64,000 bases of DNA, from NCBI GenBank assembly GCA_016584495.1, contig WAID01000003.1, forward strand, positions 5,412,501 through 5,476,500, given 5' to 3'. The position numbers were made by a program, and so were the translations under genes. The DNA is from Celoporthe dispersa (Eukaryota; Ascomycota; Sordariomycetes; Diaporthales; Cryphonectriaceae). Positions 46,508 through 58,659 of the stretch are shown piece by piece (the stretch's first letter is position 1; each line of letters starts with the position of its first letter). Below the pieces are notes generated by a model, which worked only from the letters and a program-made list of their open reading frames with translations, made no database searches and was not told where the DNA came from.

Positions 46508-47875
46508 TTACTTGGCCTTGCGGGTATCATCCCAGAGGGTATCAATAACCTGAAAAATCATCGTAATGTCCGCCATAACGCCCTTGTCCACCTTGTCCTT
46601 CCCACCGAGCCTCTGCTGCATCTTGTCGGGGTGCCACCGCACCCGCTGCTCCTTCTCAACCTGGCCGAGAACGCTCTGCCGCCGAGGGCCTTGAGGTCGA
46701 GGCCGCGCACGAAGAAGGACCGGATGCCCTTTTCGCTGAGCTCCTTGCGGAGGCCGGTCTCGGTGGGCCAGGGGATGCTGGCCTGCCCGCCGTCCCAGTC
46801 CTTCCACTGCTTGGTGTGCTCGTCGAACCTCTGCTCCATAGCCCGTCTCTTCTTGCGGTCCTCGGCGCGGCGCAGGCTCCGCTCGATGTCCCTGTGGAGC
46901 TTCCTCTCCTCCTCGGCCCGCCGCTGCCGGTCCCTGGCCTCCTTCTGGGCCTCGAACGCGCGCTGCGCAGCCTGCTGTGCCCTCTCGCAGCGCCGCTTCT
47001 GCTCCTCGATGAAGCCGGCCTGGGTGTTCTTGTACATCTGCGCCTTGACGTAGGCGATGTACTGCTCGTCGTCCATCCTCTCGGTCTCGCCCGTCTCCGG
47101 GTTGACCTTGTTGCGAGAGTAGATGTGGATCGGCTGGCCGTAGATGCGCTCCCAGAACGCGGCGCCTTGGGCGTCGGCTAAGGCATCGTATAGAGACTCG
47201 CGGAAGGCGATGTCTGGGTGCACGTGTGGCGGTACGTCCCAGGGGTTCTGGGGAGTGGAAGAGGAAGAGGCGTCGGTGGGGATGGCCCAGATGGGCTCAG
47301 CGTCATCGTTGCTGCGAGGCAATCTGTCGGCACGGTGGCGCTTACGCGCCTGAGGAGCCACCCCTGCTGGCTCTCTCCTCCTGCGCCTCCCCGTCGCCAC
47401 CATCATCGCGGGCGCGTTTCTTGTTGGTGTTGATATGTGGAGGGGCGGTGTGGTGGGGGTTAATCTCGGGGACGTTCAGGTCGTCCCGGTCGGAAGGGTG
47501 AGGATGCTTGTCGGCGTTGGCTCGGCGCTCACTGCGCGCCTTGAAGCGGAGCCTGCGCGCCTTCTCGCGGTCCTCCTGCGCGCGGACGTAGGCCTCGTCC
47601 ATCGCCGGCACCTCCGTAGCTCCGAAGAACAGGATGCAGAGGTTGTCGATATTGGAAGGATAAATGCCGTCGGGGCAGTACCCGCCGTCGTAGTGGGAGA
47701 GCTTGATGCGGGTGAACTCCCTGATCCGGCGGTAGAGATGGGCGTCGTGCTGGTCGGGAGGCAGCAGGTCGAAGCCGGGAATGTGAGCCCATTTGGAGGG
47801 CGTTGGGTTGACGGGAGGCATGGGAGTGGCCGTGGGAGCGGCAGTGGAAGTGGAGGTGGACTCTTGGGACGTCAT
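46508..47875 (-). CDS. NFKBIL1/J-domain-like protein, frame broken twice
   Basis: A conserved-looking fungal protein with a C-terminal HPD-containing segment (RVRWHPDKMQQRLGGKDKVD), similar to the end of NF-kappa-B inhibitor-like 1 proteins. The start, MTSQESTSTSTAAPTATP, leads to WAHIPGFDLLPPDQHD and FTRIKLSHYDGGYCPDGIYP in one frame. A second frame carries NDDAEPIWAIPTDASSSSTP, GAAFWERIYGQPIHIYSRNK and a long Arg/Glu coiled coil. A third carries the HPD end. Break 1 lies near 47312-47364: either one extra base in the C4 run at 47361-47364, or a 34-nt GTAAGC...CAG intron (47345-47312). Break 2 lies near 46640-46710: one missing base, or a 50-nt GTGCGC...CCAG intron (46710-46661). If both are indels they cancel (1368 nt, 455 aa). 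Biological role is unclear; the J-like end suggests a chaperone contact. Confidence 0.7.
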
Positions 47876-50374
47876 CTTCGGTGGATCTGCCGATTGGTTG
47901 ATTTGTAGGCTGCTGGAGGAATTAAGAGTGCGGACTGGTTGAAGAGAAGAAACCGAGGCACTGAAGACCTGACGAGTTAAATGGCGGTACGCTACTCTGT
48001 ACTTGCGTGACAGGTGGGGGTGGGTAGTGTGGGGCAAAAGTAACATTATTTAATTGGCTGAAACACAGTCATAATTCCAGCTAAAATTAATGATTGGCTG
48101 GCCTCGCGGGTTGGCCCCAAAGGGTCAAAAGGGACAGTAGAGCAAGAATAATTTCGACAATACCTACTCACTCTTCTTGATTGTTATGAAGAATAAGTCT
48201 GCACAATGGGGATGGGACTGAGAATGTATTGTAATAATTTGTATAGGATCCTATATGTCCTTGGTTGACAGACTCTGATAGATATACTCTACTGCTGTGG
48301 GTGCCATACTAAAAATGTTTAGGAAGAAACTGCTTATATTCTTGAAGGACTGTCATGTATTGATATACTAGCCCCATAATTAGTACATGATGTTTTCATT
48401 ATTCAAGACACCCGAGACCAGCATGTATGGCTCCTGTTTGTCAAAGTTCTTTGAGCTTGCCAACAAGCATGTGATCCCTCTCTTCACCATGTGCTATTCA
48501 TGAGTTCCGATCATTGGGCGGGTCATCGATCTTACTCAAAACATCCATGAATACCCAAGCTGCACATAGTATACATGGTACATACATGACAATATGTTGC
48601 TCTGCAGACCCACACCTAACATAAAATTGGTCTTCATAGTCAGTCACGATTTGTAAACCGAGATGATTTGACGGAAACCAAGAGGGGTCGACTTGGGCGT
48701 CTACCCAGGTGGTGCTGGATCCCGGCATCCATGTCCGTTTGTCAGATCGGCCATGCGATGACGTCGTCCAGAGAGTCAGCGCTTTGAAGGTCCGTCCCGA
48801 GAGACTACGCCCTGACGAACGTTGAGCCTTGGCCTTCAGGCATGAGACCGCCAAAGACCATCCAAACTATGCTCCACGAGGCTCTGTGTTGCCATATGGT
48901 TTAAAGGAGTCGGCCTGCTTCGTATTGGTTTTTTCTTTCGTTTCAGACAAACGAGAATAATAATCAACTGCTCCAGTCCCTTCTATTGGGGGGAGCCTTC
49001 TGGGCAGGCCTAGGACAACCCCCACCCCCCCCCAAATTTCTTGTGTCTTGGGCTTCTCTTGCCATCGTTCTTCTTCTGAAGTACACAGGCATGCTTGGGT
49101 CAACAGGGCCCTTGCCCGGGGACTATCCGGTGTCAGTGCTCTCGTGTGACTGCGCGCCAGTCCTGGTTCAAAGCAGTTTCGTCCTGTAGGAAACAATACA
49201 TGAATGTAATATTTCTGCTACTTATTTCTGTATCATGAGGCATGAAACAAGAGCATTTTCCACACAACAGATGAATCGCGTAGTCACTAGTTCCGAATGA
49301 TATTTCTATAATTCATTCTAATTCATGAGATTAACTTTTGGAAAGGATTAAAAAATCAGTATGAGAATAGAGTATGGCATTTTTGCTTAATGAACAACCC
49401 CTCTCTCTTTTTTTTTTTTAAAAAAAAAAGAGAGGAACTAAAGCAATGAGAACGAGTTGATCAGTTACTCATTCCCAGATTCTACATTCCATCCCCGTGA
49501 TCGTCTCCCATGCCTCCGAGGCTATCAGGGTAGTGAGCACCGCAGTAGTCCAAAGGTCATGAGGTACCGTCTCAAGCACAGTCCTTGAATACCGAAACCT
49601 CTTGTTGTCGATGCGAGTGTTCGCTAGCGGTGAGGTTCTTCGGAGGAAGGCGTAGAACGACCTGAATACCCCGATCCATGACTTAAAGAGCTATAACACT
49701 GTATCTATCTCCTGATAATGAACGCGCACTTAAATCCGACCCCTGGGCTATGTAGTAAATTATGGCTTATGTAAGGCTGGGAACCGGATATTGGGACCGG
49801 ACTCTGGTTCTTGTCGCCGTGACCCGTTCTGACCTACGTTTTGGATTGGTCCTGACGTGCAGCACGGCCGAGGGTTGTTTATGCTTCTGGCGTAGGCTTC
49901 GCGGCAATATCGTCTGTACTTTTAAGTCCGGAGGACCCCAAGATGCGAGCGACTCTGGACGTAATATACACCAATCAACTGAAGTACCCATATTTTGGAT
50001 ACTGTGACGTTGTTTTCTTCCTCATGAACGTATATTCCTATGTAATAAATGCTGTGTTGGGCCTAACGCCTCATAAGACCGAAAAGGGTGATTTATCGCC
50101 GATGTAGGTACATAAATGTTCATGTATCTCTTCATTGATGCAAGTGTATAGCCCTTATTTGCAGGACACACCTATAGCCACCTGCATGGAGGGAGGGGTT
50201 GGTCGATCTTCTCCTTGACCAATCATCCGTAAGTAGTTTTCTCTGATTCTCCAATATTGGAGTTTGCCCCTCGCTAAAAAAAAATAAGAAAAAAGAAAAG
50301 AAAGGAAAGGAAAGAATAAAAGGTGCCTGTCCAGCGGCAGCAGCAGCACAACCACCACCGCTCACTCAAGGACG
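47876..50374. promoter_or_regulatory. Divergent 2.5-kb intergenic region upstream of two genes
   Basis: No gene recognised. It lies between the divergent NFKBIL1-like and MFS genes, so it holds both promoters. Segments 48040-48480 and 49200-49450 are clearly AT-rich. A large T/A palindrome lies at 49403-49434. A 118-codon minus-strand open frame near 48498-48854 lacks an ATG. Confidence 0.45.
49403..49434. repeat. CTCTC-T12-A10-GAGAG palindrome
   Basis: The arms CTCTC and GAGAG enclose twelve T and ten A. The whole can fold into a near-perfect hairpin or cruciform. The context is non-coding and AT-rich. Confidence 0.85.
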
Positions 50375-52199
50375 ATGGGCGGGTTATCAAGAGTCCTGTC
50401 CGGGCCAACAGCCAAGCCCTACCGCAGTAAAGATCTAAAGCACACACCTGACCACCCCCCGACCCTCAACGACGACGGCCACCTGATCTTTGACGAAGAC
50501 GACATCGAGAACCCCTTAAACTGGTCCTCAACCCGGCGTGCCTACATCACAATCTGCGCTGTGCTTCTCGTCATCAACACTACCTTTGCCTCCGCCAGCC
50601 CGTCCAGCTGCCTCGAGAGTATCGAGGAGTACTTTGGTGTCTCTACCGAGGCCGCAGGCCCGACCATCACCCTCTTCCTGTTGGGCTATTGCGCAGGGCC
50701 GCTCTTGTTCGCGCCCCTCAGCGAGTTCTACGGCCGCCGGCCCATCTTCTACATCACCTTCCTGCTCTATATTGCCTTCAATTTCCTGTGCGCTTTCGCG
50801 CCCAGCTTTGGCGCTCTGCTCGTGGGCCGCTTTCTGACCGGCGCCTTTGCCGCCGCCCCGCTCAGCAATGCTCCCGGTGTGCTGGCCGACCTCTGGCCCC
50901 CTCTGCAGCGGGGCAACGCCATGGCTGGCTTCTCGCTGATGGTATGGTCGGGCCCGGCGCTGGGACCGATCATCTCTGGCTTCCTGCAGTTGACGAAAGG
51001 GGTCGAGGCCTGGCGGTGGAGTTTCTACGTGCTGCTGTTTTTGGGTGGGGCCACAGCGCTTTTCCTGTTCACCATCCCCGAGACGTACGGGCCGGTGATT
51101 TTTGTGTCACAAGGCCAAGAGGATCAGGGCGGCGCGGGTGCCGGGCTACGAGGATGTCAGGGCGCCCATCGAGGCCACCAACCGCTCGCTGCTGAGCATC
51201 TACAAGGTCACGCTGACGAGACCCTGGATCATCCTGTTCGACCCCATCTCGCTGCTGTGTGCTATCTATATGGGTGTGGTGTACCTGTTGCTGTACATGC
51301 TCTTTGCCATCTACCGTGAGTTCTCTTTTCCTTAAGTTATCTCTTCTTCCCAAGGGCCACACTGACGTCCCGCCACAGCCATCGTTTTCGAGGAGCATCG
51401 CGGTTGGAACGCAGGCGTGGCCGAGCTTCCTCTCCTTGGGCTCATCGTCGGCGCGGCACTGGGGGCCCTGATCATCCTCTGGGATACGCACTACCAGACC
51501 AAGAGGATAGCTCGAGGCGTCGAGGTCAGGCCTGAGGACAGGCTGCGCGCCGCCATGTTCGGCGGCCCGGTGCTCGCCCTGGCCATGTTCTGGTTCGCCT
51601 GGTCTGCCAACTACGACCACGTCCACTGGATCGTTCCCACCCTCGCGGGCGTCTTCCTGGCCATGGCCATGCTGACCATCTTTGTGCCGTTCGTGAATTG
51701 TGAGTTCACCTACTGCGCCCTGGTTGCCGTTGCATAGTCCCATCGCGAACGAGTTTGATGGGAAGAAGCAGAGAATGCTGACCTGGCCCTCCTCACGACA
51801 GACCTCGTCGACTCGTATCTCCTGTACGCCGCGAGCGCCATCGCGGCAAACACAGTGGTGAGATCCGCCGCCGCCTCCGCAGCACCCCTCTTCACATACC
51901 AGATGTTCGCCGCCCTCGGCATCGGCCCTGGCGGCTCGCTCATCGGCGGTGTGGGCGCGCTGCTCGCCCTGATTCCTTTTCTATTCCATCGGTATGGCGA
52001 GCGCATCCGCATCCGGAGCCGCTTCGCCCCGACCGGCCCCAAGAACAAGAAGAACCCTGCGGACGAGGCGGAGAAGGGCCGTGGTGGTGGTGCGGGTGAG
52101 TTGGTTAGGGACGGGAGTGATAGCCAGACGGCGGTCTCTGGCGGGAGCGGCGACAAGGAGGAGGTCGGCGCGGGCGTTGTGAACAAGGGCGACGAGTAG
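50375..52199 (+). CDS. MFS transporter, DHA1 (polyamine/drug:H+ antiporter) type, with one apparent frameshift
   Basis: A plasma-membrane major-facilitator transporter of the 12-helix drug:H+ antiporter group. Exons 50375-51315, 51379-51699 and 51802-52199 (introns of 63 and 102 bp). The cytoplasmic N-terminus has DIENPLNWSSTRRAYITI, a hallmark of fungal DHA1 proteins, followed by LFLLGYCAGPLLFAPLSEFY and GRRPIFYITF (the GRR motif A). Motif C appears as MVWSGPALGPIISGFLQ. After PETYGP the frame breaks in the T5 run at 51099-51103. Removing one T continues as VILCHKAKRIRAARVPGYE, and the exons then sum to 1659 nt (552 aa). The first intron junction rebuilds AIYPIVFEEHRGWN, a conserved DHA1 loop. 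The C-terminal tail is hydrophilic. Substrate is unknown; drug, polyamine or metabolite efflux are options. No biosynthetic cluster surrounds it. Confidence 0.87.
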
Positions 52200-52476
52200 A
52201 CTATGGAGGAGAACCTGTATGAATATGCGGTTGATAAGAATCTGCCGGAGAGGCACGGGCGTGGTGAACAGCACTAGATTCCAGGACAGCGTTTCAGGCG
52301 GATCCTGGTAAGAGGGTAATGATAATAGGACAAGTTTTCTAGGCCGCACAGAACCTATGGTATTGATGATGTCCGAAAGGGATTTCTGTCTCCTTGACAA
52401 GACCAGCGAACGTCAGGCTCACCGTCCGAGCCCAGCTGGCTCTTCTGCCCGCGCGCCTGCACCATCCAGATAGGCA

Positions 52477-53643
52477 TCACTTCTCCCAGGTTCCAGACGG
52501 ATCAGACAAGCGTGGCGGCAGGACGTCCTGGAATACTTTCAAGACCGGTTTCTTCGCACCCTCCTTGGCCGCCCTATCGGCCGTCCCATTCCAGTCCCTG
52601 GGGATCCTCCAGAACTGGACCTTCATACCACGCCCGCTGGCCTTCTCGACCTCCCCGAGCAGGCACTCCCACAGATCCTTGTTCTTGACGTCCTCCCCGT
52701 TCCTCGTCCGCCACCCGTTGCGCAGCCAGCCCCTCACCCACGACGTGGCGCCCTGCACGACATACTCGCTGTCCGTCGCGATGACCAGGCTGGTGAACCC
52801 GCCTACCGCGGCCCAGTCACGGTACCTGAGCGCGGCGATGACGGCGCGCAGCTCGGCCCTGTTGCTTGTCTGTGGAGCCACGTCGCGGCCTCCCCAGGGC
52901 CCGCGGAGCTCGAGCCGGCCCATCGCGAAGCGCGCATCCCACGACGACCACTCGTTGCGGAGGTGGGGACCATACACGAACGCCCAGCCCGCGCGGGGGT
53001 CGGCCTGCCCGTTGTTGAGGCACGCGCCGTCCGTGAATATGAGCATGCAGTGCGGGTCGTCACGGTGGACGAAACGGACCTCGGCGTCGGTGTCCGCCTT
53101 GCGTTCGGGGAAGAGCTTCAAGGGACACAACGAGGCGTCGCCGCTGGCCACGAACCTCTTGGGGATCACGCTGCTTGTGGCCCGGTGGCAGTCGAAGGCG
53201 GGCATCTCGCTCGGGGGAGGACGGACAGGGGGCGTGGCGAGCATCAGGGGGATTTTATCGGCTAGACTTGAGCTGACGAAAGGTCGGGCGTGGTTCGAGC
53301 TGGCCTGAGCTGACAAGAGATCCAGGGCGAAGGCATCCCTCGTCTCGGCGCGAGGGGCAGCGGTGGCCTGTGGTAGCCTGGGCGATTCCTCATGGTCATC
53401 GCTCAGGAACCCATCGTCATCTTCATCTTCATAGTCGTCGTCTTTATCTTCATAGTCGTCATCATCGTCCTCGTCGTCGTCGTCCTGCATGAAGCTGTAG
53501 TCGACACAGCATCTGGGGCAGGTGACCTGATGATGTCGATAGCAGACCACGACCCCACCAGGAAGGGTGACAGGCTTGTCAATCCCAATATCGTCCTCAT
53601 CCGAATCCTGATCAGGCGACGCCCACATCCAGGGAGCCGCCAT
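52477..53643 (-). CDS. RNase H domain protein with acidic linker
   Basis: A single-exon gene of 388 aa (start MAAPWMWASPDQDSDEDD; the frame extends upstream but without an ATG). The N-terminal part has a putative metal-binding CPRCCVDYSFMQ directly before an acidic Asp/Glu/Tyr repeat. The C-terminal half is an RNase H fold: LIFTDGACLNNGQ (first Asp), RAELRAVIAALRYRDW (Glu), VIATDSEYVVQGATSWVRG (Asp) and WNGTADRAAKEGAKK (last Asp), so the DEDD set is complete. It should cut RNA in RNA/DNA hybrids. The helper hybrid-binding domain of RNase H1 is not visible, and the CPRC-acidic N-terminus seems specific to fungi. The 3' end lies 277 bp from the MFS gene's stop codon; the two converge. Confidence 0.87.
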   Translation of the reverse strand: MAAPWMWASPDQDSDEDDIGIDKPVTLPGGVVVCYRHHQVTCPRCCVDYSFMQDDDDEDDDDDYEDKDDDYEDEDDDGFLSDDHEESPRLPQATAAPRAETRDAFALDLLSAQASSNHARPFVSSSLADKIPLMLATPPVRPPPSEMPAFDCHRATSSVIPKRFVASGDASLCPLKLFPERKADTDAEVRFVHRDDPHCMLIFTDGACLNNGQADPRAGWAFVYGPHLRNEWSSWDARFAMGRLELRGPWGGRDVAPQTSNRAELRAVIAALRYRDWAAVGGFTSLVIATDSEYVVQGATSWVRGWLRNGWRTRNGEDVKNKDLWECLLGEVEKASGRGMKVQFWRIPRDWNGTADRAAKEGAKKPVLKVFQDVLPPRLSDPSGTWEK

Positions 53644-53958
53644 GCTGTGGTCGGCGCGAGGTCCAGGGCTAGGAGAGAGAGTAACGGTTCTGTATGATCG
53701 AGTTGTTGCCGGTAGCAACGGAGTTGAGGGCGTCACTGGCTAAACCTTGTCAACACATACTATAGGAGACAGGCCTGCCTCCTTTGCTGGGGTTCCACTT
53801 TTCCCAGACGCGCCAGGAGATGAAGAAGTAGTACCAGGAGTCCATGATCGGTAAATTCTTCTCTTCTTTTTTTTTCCTCCAAGGAAAAAATAAAGGTCGC
53901 CTGTCTGTTCCGTGCGTTTCAGTCTCGGTGGGTGCAGTGCACTGTATTTTTTGTTTTG

Positions 53959-53980
53959 TTTTTTTTTTTTTTAAAAAAAA
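53959..53980. repeat. T14-A8 junction
   Basis: Fourteen T followed by eight A, third example of the Tn-An arrangement in this window. Confidence 0.85.
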
Positions 53981-56101
53981 GAGCAAAGGTAAGAAACAAC
54001 TTCGTGATGACTTCCTTGCAGTAGGTGTGCGAGTGTCTGGCACGCACCTGCCCTCACTAGATAGCTTCAACCAGCATAGCCTGAGTGGCTGACCTATCCT
54101 TCTCTCTTTCCTTCTGTACCGCGCCCTCTGAATGGAGAGTATCCTCAAAAGTATCTCAATAAGTATGCACCATACCACGAGCATCCATCCGCAGCGGCTC
54201 ATGAAAGGATAGAACCTCTCAGGCGGGCTGCCATCCTCGAGCCGGACCGCTCTCTGCTGTGATTCTCAGCTACAACAACCTCATGACTGGATGAGACTGT
54301 GAAGCTCTAGGATACGTTTGATTTCCACACCTCGTCACTACTCTGAGGATAAGTCACCATCCACACTGACCACCTATACGAGCCTCTCATTGACTATCAA
54401 GCAAGATCATCAGCAATTGTAAGTCCAACAACGGCGAAGTATGAAATTTTGCATATACCTCGGGGCACTGTACTGCAATCGTGTCTTGACTGTGGTCCTT
54501 TACTAGCACTTCGAGCCTCTTCGCCCTCGAGGCACCTCCAGATAATCTCTTCGTCGACAATACAAGGCTGGCACGTCGGGGAGAGGAGAGAGAACATGCC
54601 GGTGAGCGCAGGCCCTCACCTCGATATAAGTTGTTACAGTATTGCATAGTAAGCTTGCTGTGGCATATCAATACAACCAGTGCAGGTCACACCCACCCGA
54701 GCCGAGTCCGTGTCCCGTGTTTGTGCCGCAGACAAGATCGGCTTCTCATGACCACCGCCGCCGATCGACAGCTTCCGAAGAAAGGGTGGAGCCCTCCGGA
54801 TGGCCTCCGTCGGTCCAAAACCCCTTCACCGATTCCCGCACAGATAGAAGCTGGGTACATGCAGCTGCAAGACCTTCGAGCCCCGTCGTCGCACGGTACC
54901 ACCCTAGGCCGGAAGATTTGGATCTGAGATACTGAGAGGGAGCTTGGACCTCTCTGGTCCCCCTCCTCCCCCCTCATCGTATCGAGGGTGGGCTGAGGGA
55001 GGAGGAGCAGGAGGAGCAGGGTCTCCATCTCATTGCGCCGGCCTGTCCAGCCGCATCACGCGAGCAAATGCCATTCGGTCTTCGCCGAGGGAGCCGCATC
55101 TCCTCTCACATGCGGGAAGGCGGAGATGTGAGTTGTACCCTGGGGTTTATGAGATCCACATTGGTTGTGAGTGGTTGTGGTTCTTTGTTGTGCCACCGTG
55201 CACACACGCAAACACCCCAGGCCCAGCCTCCCTCCCCTCCTCCCCTCCACATCCACAATCCACATCTGCTATCCACATCTGCATCCCAACCTGCAAGCAC
55301 AAGGGAGAGAGCCAACGGACGGACCACGGTGTGCCACCCGTTCGCACATCCGTCCCCGCAAATCCATCTTGACGAGATCCCCTCCTCTTCGAAGCGGCCG
55401 ATGAGATGCGATTGTGGGGTTTCGTCTGCAGTCTGTTGTTGTTCATCCATCTGTCTGTTGACAAGTCACATCAGTTGATGGCTGGCCGGCTCTGTCTTTG
55501 TCTCTCTCCTACTCTCGCTGTATCTATTCGCTGGCAAAGGGGGGAGAGGGGGCGCGAAGGAGGAGGCCTCCCGTCGTCACTCGGCCAGGGCGACGACGGC
55601 TTGACACGACACCACCACGACCACGACAACGAAGAGGGGTGAGACCCTCGTCACGAAACAAGAACAGTGACAACGACGACGACGACAACAGCAACACGTT
55701 GGCAGCCGACCTCGGAAGCGTTCCCCCGACCCTCCCCTCCCCCTTGCTCACATCCCAGCGATGCAGAGGAAGGAGAGAGCTCTTCCGACGGTGAGTTCTA
55801 CTGCAGATTGACCACTACACACTGACAGAGAGGACACGCAATGGCTCGTGCCCCCACCCCCTCCCCCCCATCTGTGGCCTGCAGAGTGTGGGGCGCCCGC
55901 CGCCCCAAGCCAGATCTGATAGCGGTGGCCAGGCAAGAGGAGCCGACCGCCTTCTTGCGTGCATTAGCAGTTACAACTTACGAGGAGAAGGCTCCCACTT
56001 AGTTGCAGCCTCTTCACCGCATCCCAGGTCCCCTCAGGCTGGTGCCATCAACGACCCATCTGGAGGGGGAGCTGCGCGCGGCCGGGCAGATGCCGGTACT
56101 A

Positions 56102-56125
56102 CTATGGTACTATACTGTACCATAG
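56102..56125. repeat. Perfect inverted repeat, 9-bp stem (CTATGGTAC)
   Basis: CTATGGTAC and GTACCATAG flank a 6-nt centre TATACT. A related imperfect copy lies at about 58474-58494, and TACCATAGTACTGTGGTA occurs at 63864-63881. Confidence 0.85.
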
Positions 56126-56352
56126 GATGTACACCGCGTCGCCGCCGCCGTCGCCGCCGTAGACGATACCAACGTGGAGAGACCAGTGTCTGTCGTGGCG
56201 CTATGGGATGAATGGCATGCATGAAGAGATCTGGGCTGGTACCAGGAGTATTGCCAGGGCAACAGAGCGACAGGCGCTGGCGCCCTTCTCACTCGATTCA
56301 CGGTCGCCCGTCCCAAGTCTACAACAGTCAGCTGTGCAGGATCTCTGCGACG

Positions 56353-56376
56353 CACACACACACACACACACACACA
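56353..56376. repeat. (CA)n microsatellite
   Basis: Twelve CA units in non-coding DNA. Confidence 0.9.
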
Positions 56377-57376
56377 ATTAAACCCCCACCACACCCACTC
56401 GGGCGGTCAGACGGCAGCGAGCGGCGTCGGCTCCGGGACCTCTGTCTCGGACGAGCGCTCCGGTGACGACGGGCGCGTGATCTGCCTTTGACGCCTCCTA
56501 TAGATAAGATACTCTGGTAGATCTCCATCTACAACACAGTATTCAGTATTTTAAAATGGGAAACGATCTCCCTTTCTTTTACTATGTACTTTACTCCTCG
56601 TAACCGAGTCATGCCCCTCATGTTCGCCTTTTATAGGCGGAGGTTGGGTCGGGTCGGACTGCATATGCATACATGGTACTTACATAGTACATATAATACA
56701 GTACATGCATGCAGATATCGTGCCTGCGATCGCCTGACAAGGCGTGGCCTGCCGCCTGCAGCTCTCCCCAAGGATCGAGCAGGATGATTGGGGGCCGGAG
56801 TATCTCTTGGACGCACGCAAATCCGAGACGTGGTTCATTCCTTCCGCGCCCAACGAGACACACACAGAGACGAGGGGTGTGTGAGAGAGAGATGACGGCG
56901 TACCTGCGACATGCCCAACCACGTCCCCCTCTTGACCAGCCGACCCGTCTTCCGAGCCGGGCGACCGACCAGTACAGGCAACCTGCGCTGCCATCTATCT
57001 GCAAGATAAGCTCGTCGGGCTCCCCCCTCCTGCTGCCGCTGCAAGCTGCAGGCCAGCGCTGTCTGGTGCGTTTTCATGAAACAGCCGAGCAACTACCACG
57101 GCCCAATAACACCCGCCTGCCAGCCTGCCAGCCCATTCAGCGCACCACACCCCATGCAATCCAATGCATGGGCAGGCAAAAACAAGCAGGCCGGCAGGAG
57201 AAAGGTCGGTGGTGTCAGGAGATTTTTTTTTCCCCCTTCACCTCCTCTTCTCTTCTTTCGCTTTAGATGCCCGAGTCGTGCGGCAGGCCTATTTGATAGC
57301 GGTGACCTCGACCAGGTTTGATGATCAGCATCACTTCCGTTTGCCCGTGCGCAAAATAATGAGTCGAGTTTGAGGT

Positions 57377-57407
57377 GTGTGCACATGTGTGTGCACATGT
57401 GTGTGTG
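57377..57407. repeat. Interrupted (TG)n/CACA tract
   Basis: GTGTGCACATGTGTGTGCAC-type alternating purine-pyrimidine sequence, potentially Z-forming, in non-coding DNA. Confidence 0.75.
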
Positions 57408-57818
57408 CATGCGTGATGACTCGAGTAGAGAGAGAAGACGACGAAAGAGAAAGAAAAAATAAAATAAAATCAAAGGTAGCATTGAGTAAGCCACGTCCTG
57501 ACCAAGGGACAGTGGTGATCAAAAAGTCATATGTGCCTCTGTCTCGTGTTGTGTTTGATTCACGGCCGGCAGCGCGTGACCTGGAGACCTGCTGGTCGTG
57601 ACGGTCTTCATGCTTCCCCTCTAAACATGTTTTCCCTCGTCAAAAGCTTAACGGGTTAGTATGGCCGCTTGCCGCGGCTGAGGCGCGAGCAGCAGGCCTA
57701 CTTCACAAGGAAATGCATTTTCTCCGATCCTGGAGCCCAACAAAAGAGAAAAAAATTTTGATGACCGTGAAACAAAACACCACTACAGATCTCACCCATT
57801 CATAAAAGTACCTCGACA

Positions 57819-57839
57819 ACACACACACACACACACACA
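57819..57839. repeat. (AC)n microsatellite
   Basis: About ten AC units in non-coding DNA. Confidence 0.9.
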
Positions 57840-58659
57840 GCCCTGGCAAGGGAATTGCCGCCAAGGAACGACGATCAGATCATGGGCTGGCTGGATGCTC
57901 GCGTGCTCAAGCACGTCAGGTATTGTGTGCGAAGATGATGTATCCGCGTATAGGCAGGGAAAATATCCAATTTCTCAGCAAGGGCCTAGATGACGGAAAG
58001 ACACTCATCTGATTTGATGGGTGACGGCTGTTGAATCATCCGCTTTCTACAGTGACCGCTGATTAAAAAGCAAAAAGACCCATGTCGATTCATTAGTAGT
58101 AGTGGTGTCATGGTAGCCTCGCACGCCTCGTTTTTTTTTTTTTATTGTTTTTTTTTTACAAGGAAAATCAAGTCGCAGGTCTAACTCCGTTGGCCCCATC
58201 GATGCCGTCGGACTCGGACGGATGTATTCGGCCTTTGGAAAGGACGCATTACATACAGACACCGGAAACTCTAAAAGGACTTTGGAAGGATGGTTGGTTG
58301 GCGGGGGCCAAACGCGACCCGGGTTGGGTGCGATCCTAACTGATTAAAATGAGGTGATGACCCGTTCGCCTCGCACTCGCGCACGCACCCGGCGGCCGTG
58401 GACGGAACGGGTGGGAGAATAAACAGAAGAGAAAGAAAAGAATGAATCATGTGGCGAGAGACCGAGGGAACTACTATGGAACTACTGTACCACGGCAGCA
58501 CAAGACAAATGAGCGAGACCGAGGTAGATTCCAAGGCTAGAATTTCGACGGGAAGGGTTAAAAAAAAATTCAAAATAATCTGGGGTACGGGTAGAGCGCG
58601 AGAGGCCGAGACAGGGTTGTGCCGGTTCGAGTGTTGGGCTTGGCTATGACAAGCCACAA

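Noticed and set aside
48498..48854. 118-codon minus-strand frame with a protein-like look
   Set aside because: It has no ATG, an upstream in-frame stop follows closely, and no family is recognisable.
46508..53643. Secondary-metabolite cluster around the MFS transporter and GT90 genes
   Set aside because: No polyketide synthase, peptide synthetase, terpene cyclase, P450 or pathway regulator lies nearby; neighbours are housekeeping genes.
56709..57266. 185-codon plus-strand frame
   Set aside because: Low-complexity Pro/Arg/Ser sequence with no motif; neighbouring frames are similarly open.
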